Source of the DNA: JBFMGS01 sp040752635
GTDB taxonomy: Bacteria > Bacillota > SHA-98 > UBA4971
Assembly: GCA_040752635.1 (NCBI GenBank)
Contig: JBFMGS010000009.1
Span: 1 to 54,597 of the forward strand
DNA: 54,597 nt
Direction: 5' to 3'
Part shown: positions 1 through 9,088 of the stretch, piece after piece
Position numbering within the stretch: the stretch's first letter is position 1
Layout: each line of letters begins with the position of its first letter
Made by a program: the position numbers and the translations under genes
The notes under the pieces: generated by a model
The model's input: only the letters and a program-made list of their open reading frames with translations
What the model was told of the DNA's origin: nothing
Database searches by the model: none

Positions 1-172
1 CCTTCTGCGCTGGGATATTCTACATTGAAGCGGAAGTACCTCTGGAAATGTCTGGGAATTCACACAAATATCCTGTGGTAAATGCTGACAGCAACGGCAG
101 GAGACCCGTCTGGCCAATGATTGGTAGGAAACTGGAAGCGTATATCGAAAGGCGAGCGGGCGCCCCTTGTGC

Positions 173-201
173 TTGACAACGGCCAAAACGTCTGCTACCA
201 T
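173..201 (+). promoter_or_regulatory. Sigma-A promoter upstream of rpoB
   Basis: A consensus -35 TTGACA (173-178) is followed after exactly 17 bases by TACCAT (196-201), a 4/6 match to the -10. It would start transcription near base 208 and give rpoB-rpoC a leader of about 180 nt. Bases 1-172 hold no gene that I recognise. The leader 202-385 shows no clear terminator or recognisable riboswitch. The promoter implies that rpoBC can be expressed independently of any upstream rplJ-rplL genes. Confidence 0.7.
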
Positions 202-385
202 AAAAGAATGCGGCAACAAATGGCGAGCTCATATCCCTCGTCAAATCTATTAATACTACATAGGATCTTCTTTTCCTCCACGTCTAACAAATTTCTCAGA
301 TCCGCAAGGCAGCAGGGAACTCGTTGTGACCTGCTCGTAGTGTTGTCATCCGCTCATATTTGATGGGAGATGGGGGCGTGACAGG

Positions 386-3300
386 ATGGCCGTTATGACA
401 CAGGTCGGGCGACGTCAGAGGCTTAGCTTCTCCAAAATCGACGAGGTTCTCGATGTCCCTAACCTCATTGAGATCCAGCAGCGCTCGTACGAGTGGTTCC
501 TTTCAGAGGGCTTGCTGGAGACCTTCCGCGACATATCCCCGATCCAGGACTTTACTGGTAACCTTGTCCTCGAATTCGTTGACTACTCGCTCGGTGAACC
601 GAAATACTCCGTCGAAGAGTGCAAGCAGCGGGATGTGACCTACTCCGCGCCGCTCAAGGTGCGCGTGCGCCTCATCAACAAGGAGACGGGTGAAGTCAAG
701 GAGCAGGAAGTCTTCATGGGCGACTTCCCTCTCATGACGGAAAAGGGCACCTTCATCATTAACGGGGCGGAGCGGGTTATCGTGAGCCAGCTCGTTCGAT
801 CGCCCGGCGTGTATTACGGGCGTACCATAGACCCCAACGGCAAGCCCCTCTATTCTGCCAGCGTGATTCCGAATAGAGGTGCGTGGCTTGAGCTTGAGAT
901 GGATTCCCAGGAATGCGTCTGGGTCAGGGTAGACAGAACCCGTAAGCTTCCCGTGACGGTGCTCATCCGCGCCGTGGGTTACGGAACCGAGGCCCAGATC
1001 ATCGATCTTCTCGGCGACAGCGAAGCCATCAGGAACACCCTCGAGCGTGACAATGCCGAGTCGGAGGCGGATGGGCTCATCGAGATCTATAAGCGTTTGC
1101 GCCCCGGTGAACCGCCTACTGAAGAGAGTGCCCGGTCCTTGTTTGAGACTCTCTTCTTTGACCCGAGGCGATACGACCTCGCCGCCGTCGGCCGATACAA
1201 GCTCAACAAGAAACTTTCCCTTGCCGATAGGCTCGTTGGCTGGGAGCTGCTATCGCCCGTGATCGACAGGGCGACCGGTGAGGTCCTGCTCGATGCGGGG
1301 CAGAAAGTTGATAGAAAGGCCGCCGCGAACCTCCAGCGGATGGTCGGGCACGGGAGAGTCCTCGAGGCCGTTGTAGCAGACCGGGACGGCAACCCTGTCA
1401 AGCTCATCGATAACGGGACTCCCGCGCCAGATGTCAAAACCATCACGCGAGAGGACATAGTGGCGGTAGTCAACTACGAGCTGGCCCTGATACGAGGCAT
1501 TGGCACAATAGACGACATAGACCACCTTGGCAACCGCCGCCTCAAGTCCGTTGGGGAGCTACTGCAGAACCAGTTCCGCATCGGTCTGTCCAGGATGGAG
1601 CGCGTGGTCAGGGAGAGGATGACCATCCAGGACGTGGACGTGGTGACCCCCCAGACCCTTATAAACATCAGGCCGGTGGTGGCTGCGATCAAGGAGTTCT
1701 TCGGTTCAAGCCAGTTGTCACAGTTCATGGATCAGACGAACCCGCTCGCGGAGCTTACGCACAAGAGGCGTCTCTCTGCGCTTGGACCGGGGGGCTTGAG
1801 CCGCGAAAGAGCGGGCTTCGAGGTGCGCGACGTACACCACTCCCACTATGGGCGGATGTGCCCCATCGAGACGCCCGAAGGTCCGAACATCGGCCTCATC
1901 GGGTCGCTGTGCACCTACGCCCGGATCAATGAGTACGGGTTCATCGAGACTCCGTACCGAAGAGTCGTTGATGGCAAGGCAACAGGCGAGATCCTGTACC
2001 TTACCGCAGATGAAGAGGACAAATACGTGATAGCCCAGGCGAACGAACCTTTGAATAACGACGGCTCGTTTGCCAACCCCAAAGTCGCTGCTCGCTATAA
2101 GGACCAGATCCTTGAGGTCGCCAGCGACCAGGTGGAGTTCATGGACGTATCTCCAAAGCAAATCGTAAGCATTGCGACGGCGCTTATACCGTTCCTGGAG
2201 AACGACGACGCAGGCCGAGCGCTGATGGGGTCGAACATGCAGCGACAGGCCGTCCCCCTTGTGAGAACGGAGGCTCCGCTGGTCGGCACGGGCATGGAAT
2301 ACAAGGCTGCTATTGACTCGGGCGTAGTGGTGCTTGCGCGCAACCCTGGCACGGTGAGGAGGGTGTCCTCCGAGGAAATCGTTATCGAGACCGACAATGG
2401 CACCATCGACACATACAAGCTCCTCAAGTTCATGCGTTCGAACCAGGGTACGTGCATCAACCAAAAGCCGATCGTGCGTAACGGAGATAGGGTTGAACGG
2501 GGAGACGTGATAGCAGATGGGCCCTCCACCGACAAGGGCGAGATGGCCCTCGGCCGCAATGTGCTGGTGGCTTTCCTTCCGTGGGAGGGATACAACTACG
2601 AAGATGCCATCCTCATCAGCGAAAAACTAGTGAAAGAGGATACGTTCACGTCGATCCACATCGAGGAATACGAGTGTGAGGCCAGAGACACCAAGCTCGG
2701 CCCAGAGGAGATCACGAGGGACATTCCCAACGTCGGAGAAGAAGCCCTCAAGGACCTGGACGAAAGGGGCATCATTCGCGTAGGCGCGCACGTTCGCCCG
2801 GGAGACATCCTCGTCGGAAAGGTGACGCCCAAGGGCGAAACAGAACTTACCGCGGAGGAGCGCCTGCTTCGCGCGATCTTCGGCGAGAAGGCGCGCGAGG
2901 TGAGGGACACGTCTCTACGGGTGCCGCACGGCGAGTCTGGAAAGATCGTGGCGGTCCACGTGTTTTCGCGCGAAGCCGGGGACGAGCTCGGCCCCGGCGT
3001 CAACAGGCTTGTCAGGGTCTACATCGCTCAGAAGCGAAAGATCTCCGAAGGGGATAAGATGGCGGGGCGTCACGGCAACAAGGGAGTTATAGCCAGGATC
3101 CTTCCTGAAGAGGACATGCCGTTCATGCCGGACGGCACTCCCGTCGAGGTTGTTCTGAATCCGCTCGGTGTGCCTTCGCGCATGAACCTCGGCCAGGTGC
3201 TGGAGACGCACCTCGGGTGGGCGGCCAAGGTCATGAATACTCCCACGGCGAGCTCTGTTTTCGACGGTGCCACAGAGGAGGAGGTTCTAAAGGCTCTGGG

Positions 3301-4168
3301 TAGTGCAGGGTTGCCTGCCAGCGGGAAGACGACCCTGTATGACGGGCGCACCGGCGAGCCTTTCGACAACCCTGTAACCGTGGGCTATGCGTACCTCATG
3401 AAGCTGCTCCACCTGGTGGATGACAAGATCCACGCCCGCTCCACCGGGCCTTATTCGCTCGTCACCCAGCAGCCGCTCGGCGGCAAGGCGCAGTTCGGAG
3501 GGCAGAGGTTCGGTGAGATGGAGGTGTGGGCGCTGGAGGCGTACGGGTCGGCCTATACCCTTCAGGAGCTTCTCACCGTGAAGTCAGACGACGTGGTAGG
3601 ACGCGTGAAAACCTATGAGGCGGTGGTGAAGGGAGAAAACGTTCCCGAACCCGGAGTACCCGAGTCGTTCAAGGTCCTCATAAAGGAACTGCAGAGCTTG
3701 GGCCTGGACGTCAAGGTCCTGAGCGAGGACGAGCGCGAGATCGAGATAGGCGAGTCCGATGACGACATCGCCGATACCGCGAAGGACCTCGGGATCGATA
3801 TCGAAGGTAGAGAGACGGACGAGCTTCTTCCTGAGGAACGTATTTTCGCCCCGAGGCGGGCAGGCTCGACTCTCATGGATGAATCAGACCTGGACGACGA
3901 AAGCGAAGGCATAGGTGTGGAGGTAAGCGAAGGACCGGTGTCCGGAGGGGACGAGGACGAAGAGGAAACCGGCGAGGAGACTGACGAGGAAGCTATCGAG
4001 CCGCACAGTACAGAGGACGAAGTTGACGGTATCGTGTATGAAGACGAAAACGAAGACGTGTACGAGAGCGAAGATGAGTACGAGGGTGAACACGAGGGCG
4101 AAATCGAAGACGGTGACCAGGGCGAGGACGGTTTCGACGATGAGATCGACGACGATGATCGGGCGTAG
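386..4168 (+). CDS. rpoB: DNA-directed RNA polymerase subunit beta
   Basis: This is the beta subunit of RNA polymerase, forming one half of the active-site cleft. The 1260-residue protein has the family hallmarks: the rifampicin-pocket segment SSQLSQFMDQTNPLAEL near residues 438-455, the HHSHYGRMCPIETPEGPNIG block, and EGDKMAGRHGNKG near residue 888. Typical Firmicutes beta is about 1190 residues. The extra length is an acidic C-terminal tail from about residue 1165, in which about 50 of the last 96 residues are Asp or Glu. The ATG at 386 or the in-frame ATG at 395 could be the start; neither has a strong Shine-Dalgarno. rpoC follows 24 nt later, so the two are co-transcribed from the promoter at 173-201. 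Confidence 0.97.
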   Translation: MAVMTQVGRRQRLSFSKIDEVLDVPNLIEIQQRSYEWFLSEGLLETFRDISPIQDFTGNLVLEFVDYSLGEPKYSVEECKQRDVTYSAPLKVRVRLINKETGEVKEQEVFMGDFPLMTEKGTFIINGAERVIVSQLVRSPGVYYGRTIDPNGKPLYSASVIPNRGAWLELEMDSQECVWVRVDRTRKLPVTVLIRAVGYGTEAQIIDLLGDSEAIRNTLERDNAESEADGLIEIYKRLRPGEPPTEESARSLFETLFFDPRRYDLAAVGRYKLNKKLSLADRLVGWELLSPVIDRATGEVLLDAGQKVDRKAAANLQRMVGHGRVLEAVVADRDGNPVKLIDNGTPAPDVKTITREDIVAVVNYELALIRGIGTIDDIDHLGNRRLKSVGELLQNQFRIGLSRMERVVRERMTIQDVDVVTPQTLINIRPVVAAIKEFFGSSQLSQFMDQTNPLAELTHKRRLSALGPGGLSRERAGFEVRDVHHSHYGRMCPIETPEGPNIGLIGSLCTYARINEYGFIETPYRRVVDGKATGEILYLTADEEDKYVIAQANEPLNNDGSFANPKVAARYKDQILEVASDQVEFMDVSPKQIVSIATALIPFLENDDAGRALMGSNMQRQAVPLVRTEAPLVGTGMEYKAAIDSGVVVLARNPGTVRRVSSEEIVIETDNGTIDTYKLLKFMRSNQGTCINQKPIVRNGDRVERGDVIADGPSTDKGEMALGRNVLVAFLPWEGYNYEDAILISEKLVKEDTFTSIHIEEYECEARDTKLGPEEITRDIPNVGEEALKDLDERGIIRVGAHVRPGDILVGKVTPKGETELTAEERLLRAIFGEKAREVRDTSLRVPHGESGKIVAVHVFSREAGDELGPGVNRLVRVYIAQKRKISEGDKMAGRHGNKGVIARILPEEDMPFMPDGTPVEVVLNPLGVPSRMNLGQVLETHLGWAAKVMNTPTASSVFDGATEEEVLKALGSAGLPASGKTTLYDGRTGEPFDNPVTVGYAYLMKLLHLVDDKIHARSTGPYSLVTQQPLGGKAQFGGQRFGEMEVWALEAYGSAYTLQELLTVKSDDVVGRVKTYEAVVKGENVPEPGVPESFKVLIKELQSLGLDVKVLSEDEREIEIGESDDDIADTAKDLGIDIEGRETDELLPEERIFAPRRAGSTLMDESDLDDESEGIGVEVSEGPVSGGDEDEEETGEETDEEAIEPHSTEDEVDGIVYEDENEDVYESEDEYEGEHEGEIEDGDQGEDGFDDEIDDDDRA

Positions 4169-4192
4169 CGTGCAGGAGAGGAGGAGAGGCCG

Positions 4193-7100
4193 TTGCTAGA
4201 TGTCAACAACTTTGACAAGATCCGTATTGGCCTCGCGTCCCCTGAGCAAATCAGGCAGTGGTCAAGCGGTGAGGTGAAGAAGCCCGAAACCATCAACTAC
4301 CGCACGCTCAAACCGGAGCGCGAGGGGCTGTTTTGCGAGAAGATCTTCGGGCCTACGCGGGACTGGGAGTGCCACTGTGGTAAGTACAAGAGGGTACGGT
4401 ACAAGGGCATCGTGTGCGACAAATGCGGGGTAGAGGTGACCCGGTCCAAGGTCCGCCGCGAGCGTCTGGGGCACATCGAGCTTGCCGCGCCTGTAACTCA
4501 CATCTGGTATTTCAAGGGCATCCCGAGCAGAATGGGTTTGCTCCTTGACATGTCACCACGCGCTCTGGAGAAGGTGGTGTATTTTGCTTCTTACATCGTC
4601 ATAGATCCGGGGGACACGCCCCTAACGAAGAAGCAACTGCTCTCGGAAGCTGAATACCGCGAGTACCGCGAGAGGTTCGGCAACCTCTTCGAGGCCGGGA
4701 TGGGAGCTGAGGCCATAAAGAGGCTGCTCGAGGAGATCAACCTGGATGAACTCGCCGAGGAGCTTCGGGCTGAGATCCGCGAGTCCTCGGGTCAGAAGAG
4801 GCTGCGCGCTACAAGGCGGCTCGAGGTTGTTGAGGCGTTCAGGAAATCAGGGAATCGTCCTGAACGGATGATCCTTGACGTTATTCCTGTGATCCCGCCT
4901 GACCTTCGGCCTATGGTGCAACTGGACGGCGGCAGGTTTGCGACGTCCGACCTCAACGACCTCTATAGGAGGGTCATCAACAGAAACAACCGCTTGAAGA
5001 GGTTGCTCGAGCTGAAAGCGCCCGACATCATCGTGAGAAACGAAAAGCGGATGCTTCAGGAAGCCGTGGACGCTCTGATCGACAACGGTCGCAGAGGAAG
5101 GCCTGTGACGGGTCCGGGGAACCGCCCCTTGAAGTCGCTCTCGGATATGCTCAAAGGCAAGCAGGGACGGTTCCGCCAGAACCTTCTCGGCAAACGCGTT
5201 GACTACTCGGGTCGATCCGTCATCGTAGTCGGACCCGAACTCAAGCTCCATCAGTGCGGGCTCCCAAAGGAAATGGCCCTCGAGCTCTTTAAGCCCTTCG
5301 TCATGAAGAAGCTCGTTGACCGGGGCTACGCCCATAACATCAAGAGCGCCAAGCGCATGGTGGAGCGGGTGCGCGATGAGGTCTGGGATGTGCTCGAGGA
5401 TGTCATCAAGGACCATCCAGTACTCCTCAACCGAGCTCCGACTCTGCACCGGCTCGGCATCCAAGCGTTTGAGCCTGTGCTCGTAGAGGGCAAGGCCATC
5501 AAGATTCACCCCCTGGTTTGCGCTGCTTACAACGCCGACTTCGACGGCGACCAGATGGCGGTGCACGTGCCGCTGTCGGCGGAGGCGCAGGCCGAGGCCA
5601 GGCTTCTCATGCTCTCGGTGAATAACATCCTGTCGCCGGCGCACGGCAAGCCCATTGCGACGCCCGGGCAAGACCTGGTGCTAGGGTGCTATTATCTCAC
5701 TCTGGAGCAGGAAGGGGACAAGGGCGAAGGTAAGTGCTTTGCCAGCCTGGACGAGGCCATGATGGCGTACGGGGAAGGCACAGTGTCGCTTCATGCGCGC
5801 GTCGCTGTGAGGGTGCCGCGGGAGAAGAACGTCCTTGGGATGAGCGACGAGGACAAACGCAAGAAACTTCTCGTGACGACTATAGGAAAGCTCATCTTCA
5901 ACACGATATTCCCCGATGACTTCCCGTACATCAATGATGCGGTCGAGAATGCTGTGGATGAAACGGTCTTCACGGGGACCGTGGTAGACGCTTGTAGCGG
6001 ACGTCCTCTCGCGGATATAGTGCGGGAGACCTCGACCGGGCGACCTACGAGCAAGGGGTTCCTTGCGCAACTCGTGGCCATGTGCCAGCGCAAGTACGGC
6101 AACTCAAGGACGGCGGAAATCCTGGATAACCTGAAGCGGATCGGGTACAGGTACGCAACCCAGTCCGGGACTACCGTCGCTATCGAGGACATCGTGATAC
6201 CGCCCGAGAAGCAAGAAATCATACGAGAAACGGAGAAGAAGATCGAAGCCATCGAGCAGCAGCACAAGCGCGGGCTCATCACCAGCGACGAGCGTTACCA
6301 GCTCGTGATCGACCGCTGGACCGAGGCCAGGGAGAAAGTGCAGGAGGCGATGCTCACGCACCTTGACAAGTTCAACCCGGTCTACATGATGGCGACTTCA
6401 GGCGCGCGTGGTAATGTCTCTCAGCTTAGCCAGCTCGCAGGGATGAGGGGGCTTGTGGCTGACCCGTCGGGGAGGACCATCGACTTTCCCATCAAGGCCA
6501 ACTTCCGAGAGGGCCTCACCGTGCTGGAGTACTTCAGTTCGACGCACGGCACGCGAAAAGGGCTGGCCGACACGGCTCTTCGGACGGCAGACTCGGGCTA
6601 CCTGACGCGGCGCCTTGTTGACGTCGCGCAAGAAGTGATCGTACGCGAAGAAGACTGCGGCACAGATGATGGGATAATCGTGTCCGCCATCCGGCAGGGC
6701 GACGATATCGTGGAGACCTTGAGAGAACGCGCGGTCGGCCGGGTTGCCGCAGAGGATGTAGTCCACCCGGAGACGGGCGAACTCATCGCCAGGACCGGCG
6801 ATGAGATCGACGAAGACCAGGCGAAGGCCATTGAGCTTGCAGGCATCCCGGAAGTCAAGGTGAGGTCGCCGCTCACCTGCCGCACCAGGTACGGCGTGTG
6901 TGCGAAGTGCTACGGCCGGAACCTCGCCACCGGAAGACTCGTGGAAGTGGGCGAGGCCGTGGGCATCATCGCGGCGCAATCCATAGGTGAGCCCGGCACG
7001 CAGCTTACCATGAGGACCTTCCACACAGGCGGTGTCGCAGGGGACGACATTACCCACGGCCTGCCGCGCGTGGAGGAGCTCTTCGAGGCGCGCAAACCAA

Positions 7101-8050
7101 AAGGTCAGGCGATCATCAGCGAGGTTGACGGCGTGGTGCGGATCACCGAGGCCAAGGGCACGCGCAAAGTTATAGTCCGCACTGATCAGGGCGAGGAGAA
7201 GAGCTATACGGTTCCTTACGGTGCCCGGCTCGAGGTGAAGGACGGCGAACGGATATACGCTGGCGACCAGATCACGGAGGGGTCTCTTAACCCCCACGAT
7301 ATATTGCGGGTTAAAGGTGTGCGGGCTGTTCAGAGCTATCTCGTGCGACAGGTCCAGGACGTATACAGGTCGCAGGGCGTGGAGATCAACGATAAGCACA
7401 TCGAGGTTGTCATTCGCCAGATGCTCCGTAAGGTGCGGGTGGATGATCCCGGCGACACGGACCTTCTCACAGGCGGCCTTGTGGATGTGGTCGATTTCGA
7501 GGATGAGAACAGGCGGGTCACGCAGGTCGGCGGCCGACCTGCGACCGCGAGGCCCATAGTCCTCGGGATCACGAAAGCGTCGCTCGCGACCGACAGTTTT
7601 CTCTCGGCCGCGGCATTCCAGGAGACGACGAGGGTTCTGACCGAAGCGTCGATCAAGGGACGCATGGACCCGCTCATCGGGCTCAAGGAGAACGTGATCA
7701 TAGGGAAACTCATCCCGGCAGGCACCGGCATGGGACGGTACCGCAACGTCCGGCCCATTTTGCCAGAGGAAGCACAGGTGTCAGAGGTCGAGGAGGCGAG
7801 GGCAGGTAAAGACGGCGAAGCGGCAGAGCAAGAACCCGCGGAAGTAGCAGCGGGGGCGGAGACTGCCGGCACCGACCTCCTGGAAGACGTGTACGATGCT
7901 GGCGGGCCGACCCTGGAATCTGTCGGGACGGTACCCGGGGCTATGAGCCGAGCCTTCGGCGAGCTTTCCCAGGCAACTGCCCAGGGCGATGACGACCTGC
8001 CCGCGGCGGTCGAAGGGGCTATCGACGAGGGCGCCAGCAAGGATGCGTGA
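4193..8050 (+). CDS. rpoC: DNA-directed RNA polymerase subunit beta-prime
   Basis: This is the catalytic beta-prime subunit, 1285 residues. It carries the absolute Mg-binding motif NADFDGD at residues 447-453, the N-terminal zinc site with Cys 60, 62, 75 and 78, and the second zinc site with Cys 822, 896, 903 and 906. Trigger-loop and bridge-helix regions are intact. The start is TTG, with GGAGGAG upstream at good spacing. After the conserved end near residue 1180 there is a tail of about 95 residues rich in Ala, Glu, Gly and Asp, which is not part of the usual family core. It is co-transcribed with rpoB. Confidence 0.97.
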   Translation: MLDVNNFDKIRIGLASPEQIRQWSSGEVKKPETINYRTLKPEREGLFCEKIFGPTRDWECHCGKYKRVRYKGIVCDKCGVEVTRSKVRRERLGHIELAAPVTHIWYFKGIPSRMGLLLDMSPRALEKVVYFASYIVIDPGDTPLTKKQLLSEAEYREYRERFGNLFEAGMGAEAIKRLLEEINLDELAEELRAEIRESSGQKRLRATRRLEVVEAFRKSGNRPERMILDVIPVIPPDLRPMVQLDGGRFATSDLNDLYRRVINRNNRLKRLLELKAPDIIVRNEKRMLQEAVDALIDNGRRGRPVTGPGNRPLKSLSDMLKGKQGRFRQNLLGKRVDYSGRSVIVVGPELKLHQCGLPKEMALELFKPFVMKKLVDRGYAHNIKSAKRMVERVRDEVWDVLEDVIKDHPVLLNRAPTLHRLGIQAFEPVLVEGKAIKIHPLVCAAYNADFDGDQMAVHVPLSAEAQAEARLLMLSVNNILSPAHGKPIATPGQDLVLGCYYLTLEQEGDKGEGKCFASLDEAMMAYGEGTVSLHARVAVRVPREKNVLGMSDEDKRKKLLVTTIGKLIFNTIFPDDFPYINDAVENAVDETVFTGTVVDACSGRPLADIVRETSTGRPTSKGFLAQLVAMCQRKYGNSRTAEILDNLKRIGYRYATQSGTTVAIEDIVIPPEKQEIIRETEKKIEAIEQQHKRGLITSDERYQLVIDRWTEAREKVQEAMLTHLDKFNPVYMMATSGARGNVSQLSQLAGMRGLVADPSGRTIDFPIKANFREGLTVLEYFSSTHGTRKGLADTALRTADSGYLTRRLVDVAQEVIVREEDCGTDDGIIVSAIRQGDDIVETLRERAVGRVAAEDVVHPETGELIARTGDEIDEDQAKAIELAGIPEVKVRSPLTCRTRYGVCAKCYGRNLATGRLVEVGEAVGIIAAQSIGEPGTQLTMRTFHTGGVAGDDITHGLPRVEELFEARKPKGQAIISEVDGVVRITEAKGTRKVIVRTDQGEEKSYTVPYGARLEVKDGERIYAGDQITEGSLNPHDILRVKGVRAVQSYLVRQVQDVYRSQGVEINDKHIEVVIRQMLRKVRVDDPGDTDLLTGGLVDVVDFEDENRRVTQVGGRPATARPIVLGITKASLATDSFLSAAAFQETTRVLTEASIKGRMDPLIGLKENVIIGKLIPAGTGMGRYRNVRPILPEEAQVSEVEEARAGKDGEAAEQEPAEVAAGAETAGTDLLEDVYDAGGPTLESVGTVPGAMSRAFGELSQATAQGDDDLPAAVEGAIDEGASKDA

Positions 8051-8066
8051 TTGCGTGATCCTGTCC

Positions 8067-8095
8067 TTGACACGGCCATGCTGCGATGCTAAAAT
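8067..8095 (+). promoter_or_regulatory. Sigma-A promoter between rpoC and the L7Ae-like gene
   Basis: TTGACA (8067-8072), a 17-base spacer and TAAAAT (8090-8095, 5/6 match to the -10). It lies 17 bases after the rpoC stop and is expected to drive the L7Ae-like gene, rpsL, rpsG, fusA and tuf. The sequence around the -35 (TGTCCTTGACACG) is identical to that of the rplM promoter at 34945-34957. Confidence 0.8.
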
Positions 8096-8174
8096 GTGAA
8101 CGTGTGCAAAGAAGCGCGATCCTTGGGTGCCTTGAACGCGGGAGAGGAGATCCAGGGAGGAGAGAAATGCGAAT

Positions 8175-8426
8175 ATGTCCCACGAAGAGTTGACGATGGC
8201 GAAGCACAAGGCGGTAGGCACTAGGCAGACCATCAAAGCTCTCGAAAGGGGAAGAGCCAAGGTCATCTATCTTGCGAAAGATGCTGAGGAACGAATCATC
8301 AAGAACCTGATGGAGTTGTGCAAGGCAAATGGTGTCGAGGTCATCCACGTAGATACCATGGCGCAACTTGGGAAAGCATGCGGTATAGAAGTAGGAGCTG
8401 CTTCAGCCGCCATACTGGTGGACTGA
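8175..8426 (+). CDS. rplGB: L7Ae-family RNA-binding protein (YbxF/RplGB-like)
   Basis: This 83-residue protein of the L7Ae/L30e/S12e/Gadd45 fold binds kink-turn RNA. The pattern GTRQTIKALERGRAKVIYLA followed by the ending GIEVGAASAAILVD is typical of the Firmicutes proteins encoded between rpoC and rpsL. The family's role in the ribosome or RNA metabolism is not fully settled. The N-terminus MSHEEL matches relatives, which supports the start at 8175. A better-placed Shine-Dalgarno (GGAGG, 6 nt spacing) actually serves an ATG at 8167 in another frame, which gives an 8-codon ORF ending at 8193. An in-frame ATG at 8196 just beyond that stop is an alternative start. It heads the str-type operon. 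Confidence 0.88.
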   Translation: MSHEELTMAKHKAVGTRQTIKALERGRAKVIYLAKDAEERIIKNLMELCKANGVEVIHVDTMAQLGKACGIEVGAASAAILVD

Positions 8427-8455
8427 AACTCCCGGAGACTCGAGTAGACGATTCT

Positions 8456-8491
8456 GCATGCCCCTTGCACCCCGAGGTGGAAGGGGCATGC
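8456..8491 (+). promoter_or_regulatory. Long hairpin in the rpsL leader
   Basis: A perfect 11-bp stem (8456-8466 with 8481-8491) encloses a further 4-bp stem CACC/GGTG with loop CCGA, giving an almost continuous 15-bp hairpin. It sits 45 nt upstream of the rpsL start and about 30 nt after the L7Ae-like gene. No T-run follows (TGTGTGTAT), so it is probably not an intrinsic terminator. It could be an mRNA processing or stability element or an autoregulatory site. Confidence 0.6.
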
Positions 8492-8536
8492 TGTGTGTAT
8501 AGGAAAGATCAACTAGGGAAGGAGGTGCGAGGTACC

Positions 8537-8953
8537 GTGCCAACCATAAGCCAGTTAGTGCGTAAAGGGCGTGAGAAGGTGGTCAAGAAGTCCTCCGCTC
8601 CCGCGCTCAGGTGGCTCTACAACTCTTACACCCGGCGGTCGGAGTATACTAAGGGGTCACCTCAGAAGCGAGGCGTGTGCACGGTCGTAAGGACCACAAC
8701 CCCCAAGAAGCCGAACTCTGCGCTGCGGAAGATCGCAAGGGTAAGGCTTACAAACGGGCTTGAGGTAACAGCGTACGTTCCCGGGATAGGCCACAATTTG
8801 CAGGAGCACTCGGTGGTGCTAATCAGGGGAGGCAGGGTGAAGGACCTTCCTGGTGTACGTTACCATATTATCCGAGGCACTCTCGACTCCGCGGGGGTTG
8901 CCAACCGGAAGCAAGGCCGCTCGAAGTACGGAGCCAAGCGACCGAAGGCATAG
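8537..8953 (+). CDS. rpsL: 30S ribosomal protein S12
   Basis: S12 of the decoding centre, 138 residues. The core motifs TTPKKPNSALRKIARVRL and YIPGIGHNLQEHS-type region (here YVPGIGHNLQEHS) and the Lys sites linked to streptomycin resistance are wild type. The insert of about 14 residues around residue 25-40 (RWLYNSYTRRSEYTKG) is normal for Firmicutes S12, which is also 138 residues in Bacillus. The start is the GTG at 8537 (VPTISQLVRKG), with AGGAGG upstream. The reading frame is open further upstream, but that part is not S12. Confidence 0.97.
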   Translation: MPTISQLVRKGREKVVKKSSAPALRWLYNSYTRRSEYTKGSPQKRGVCTVVRTTTPKKPNSALRKIARVRLTNGLEVTAYVPGIGHNLQEHSVVLIRGGRVKDLPGVRYHIIRGTLDSAGVANRKQGRSKYGAKRPKA

Positions 8954-9088
8954 AGACGCGCGCCGGCGCCCTGGTCGCTGGCTCGCTATTCGCCACAAAG
9001 CGCTTTGCATTTGCCGGTGGAAGGCATACCCGGGTAGAGCTGTGCGGATACTAAAAGGAATGCTTCTTTGAGGAAAGGAGGGGTGCGG

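Noticed and set aside
1701..1800. Rifampicin-resistance changes in rpoB
   Set aside because: The key residues (Asp in DQTNP, His in THKRR, Ser in LSALG) are wild type; Ala in NPLAEL is common in Firmicutes.
8600..8660. The insert in S12 after residue 22 as an unusual feature
   Set aside because: The same insert is normal for Firmicutes S12, so it only supports the taxonomy.
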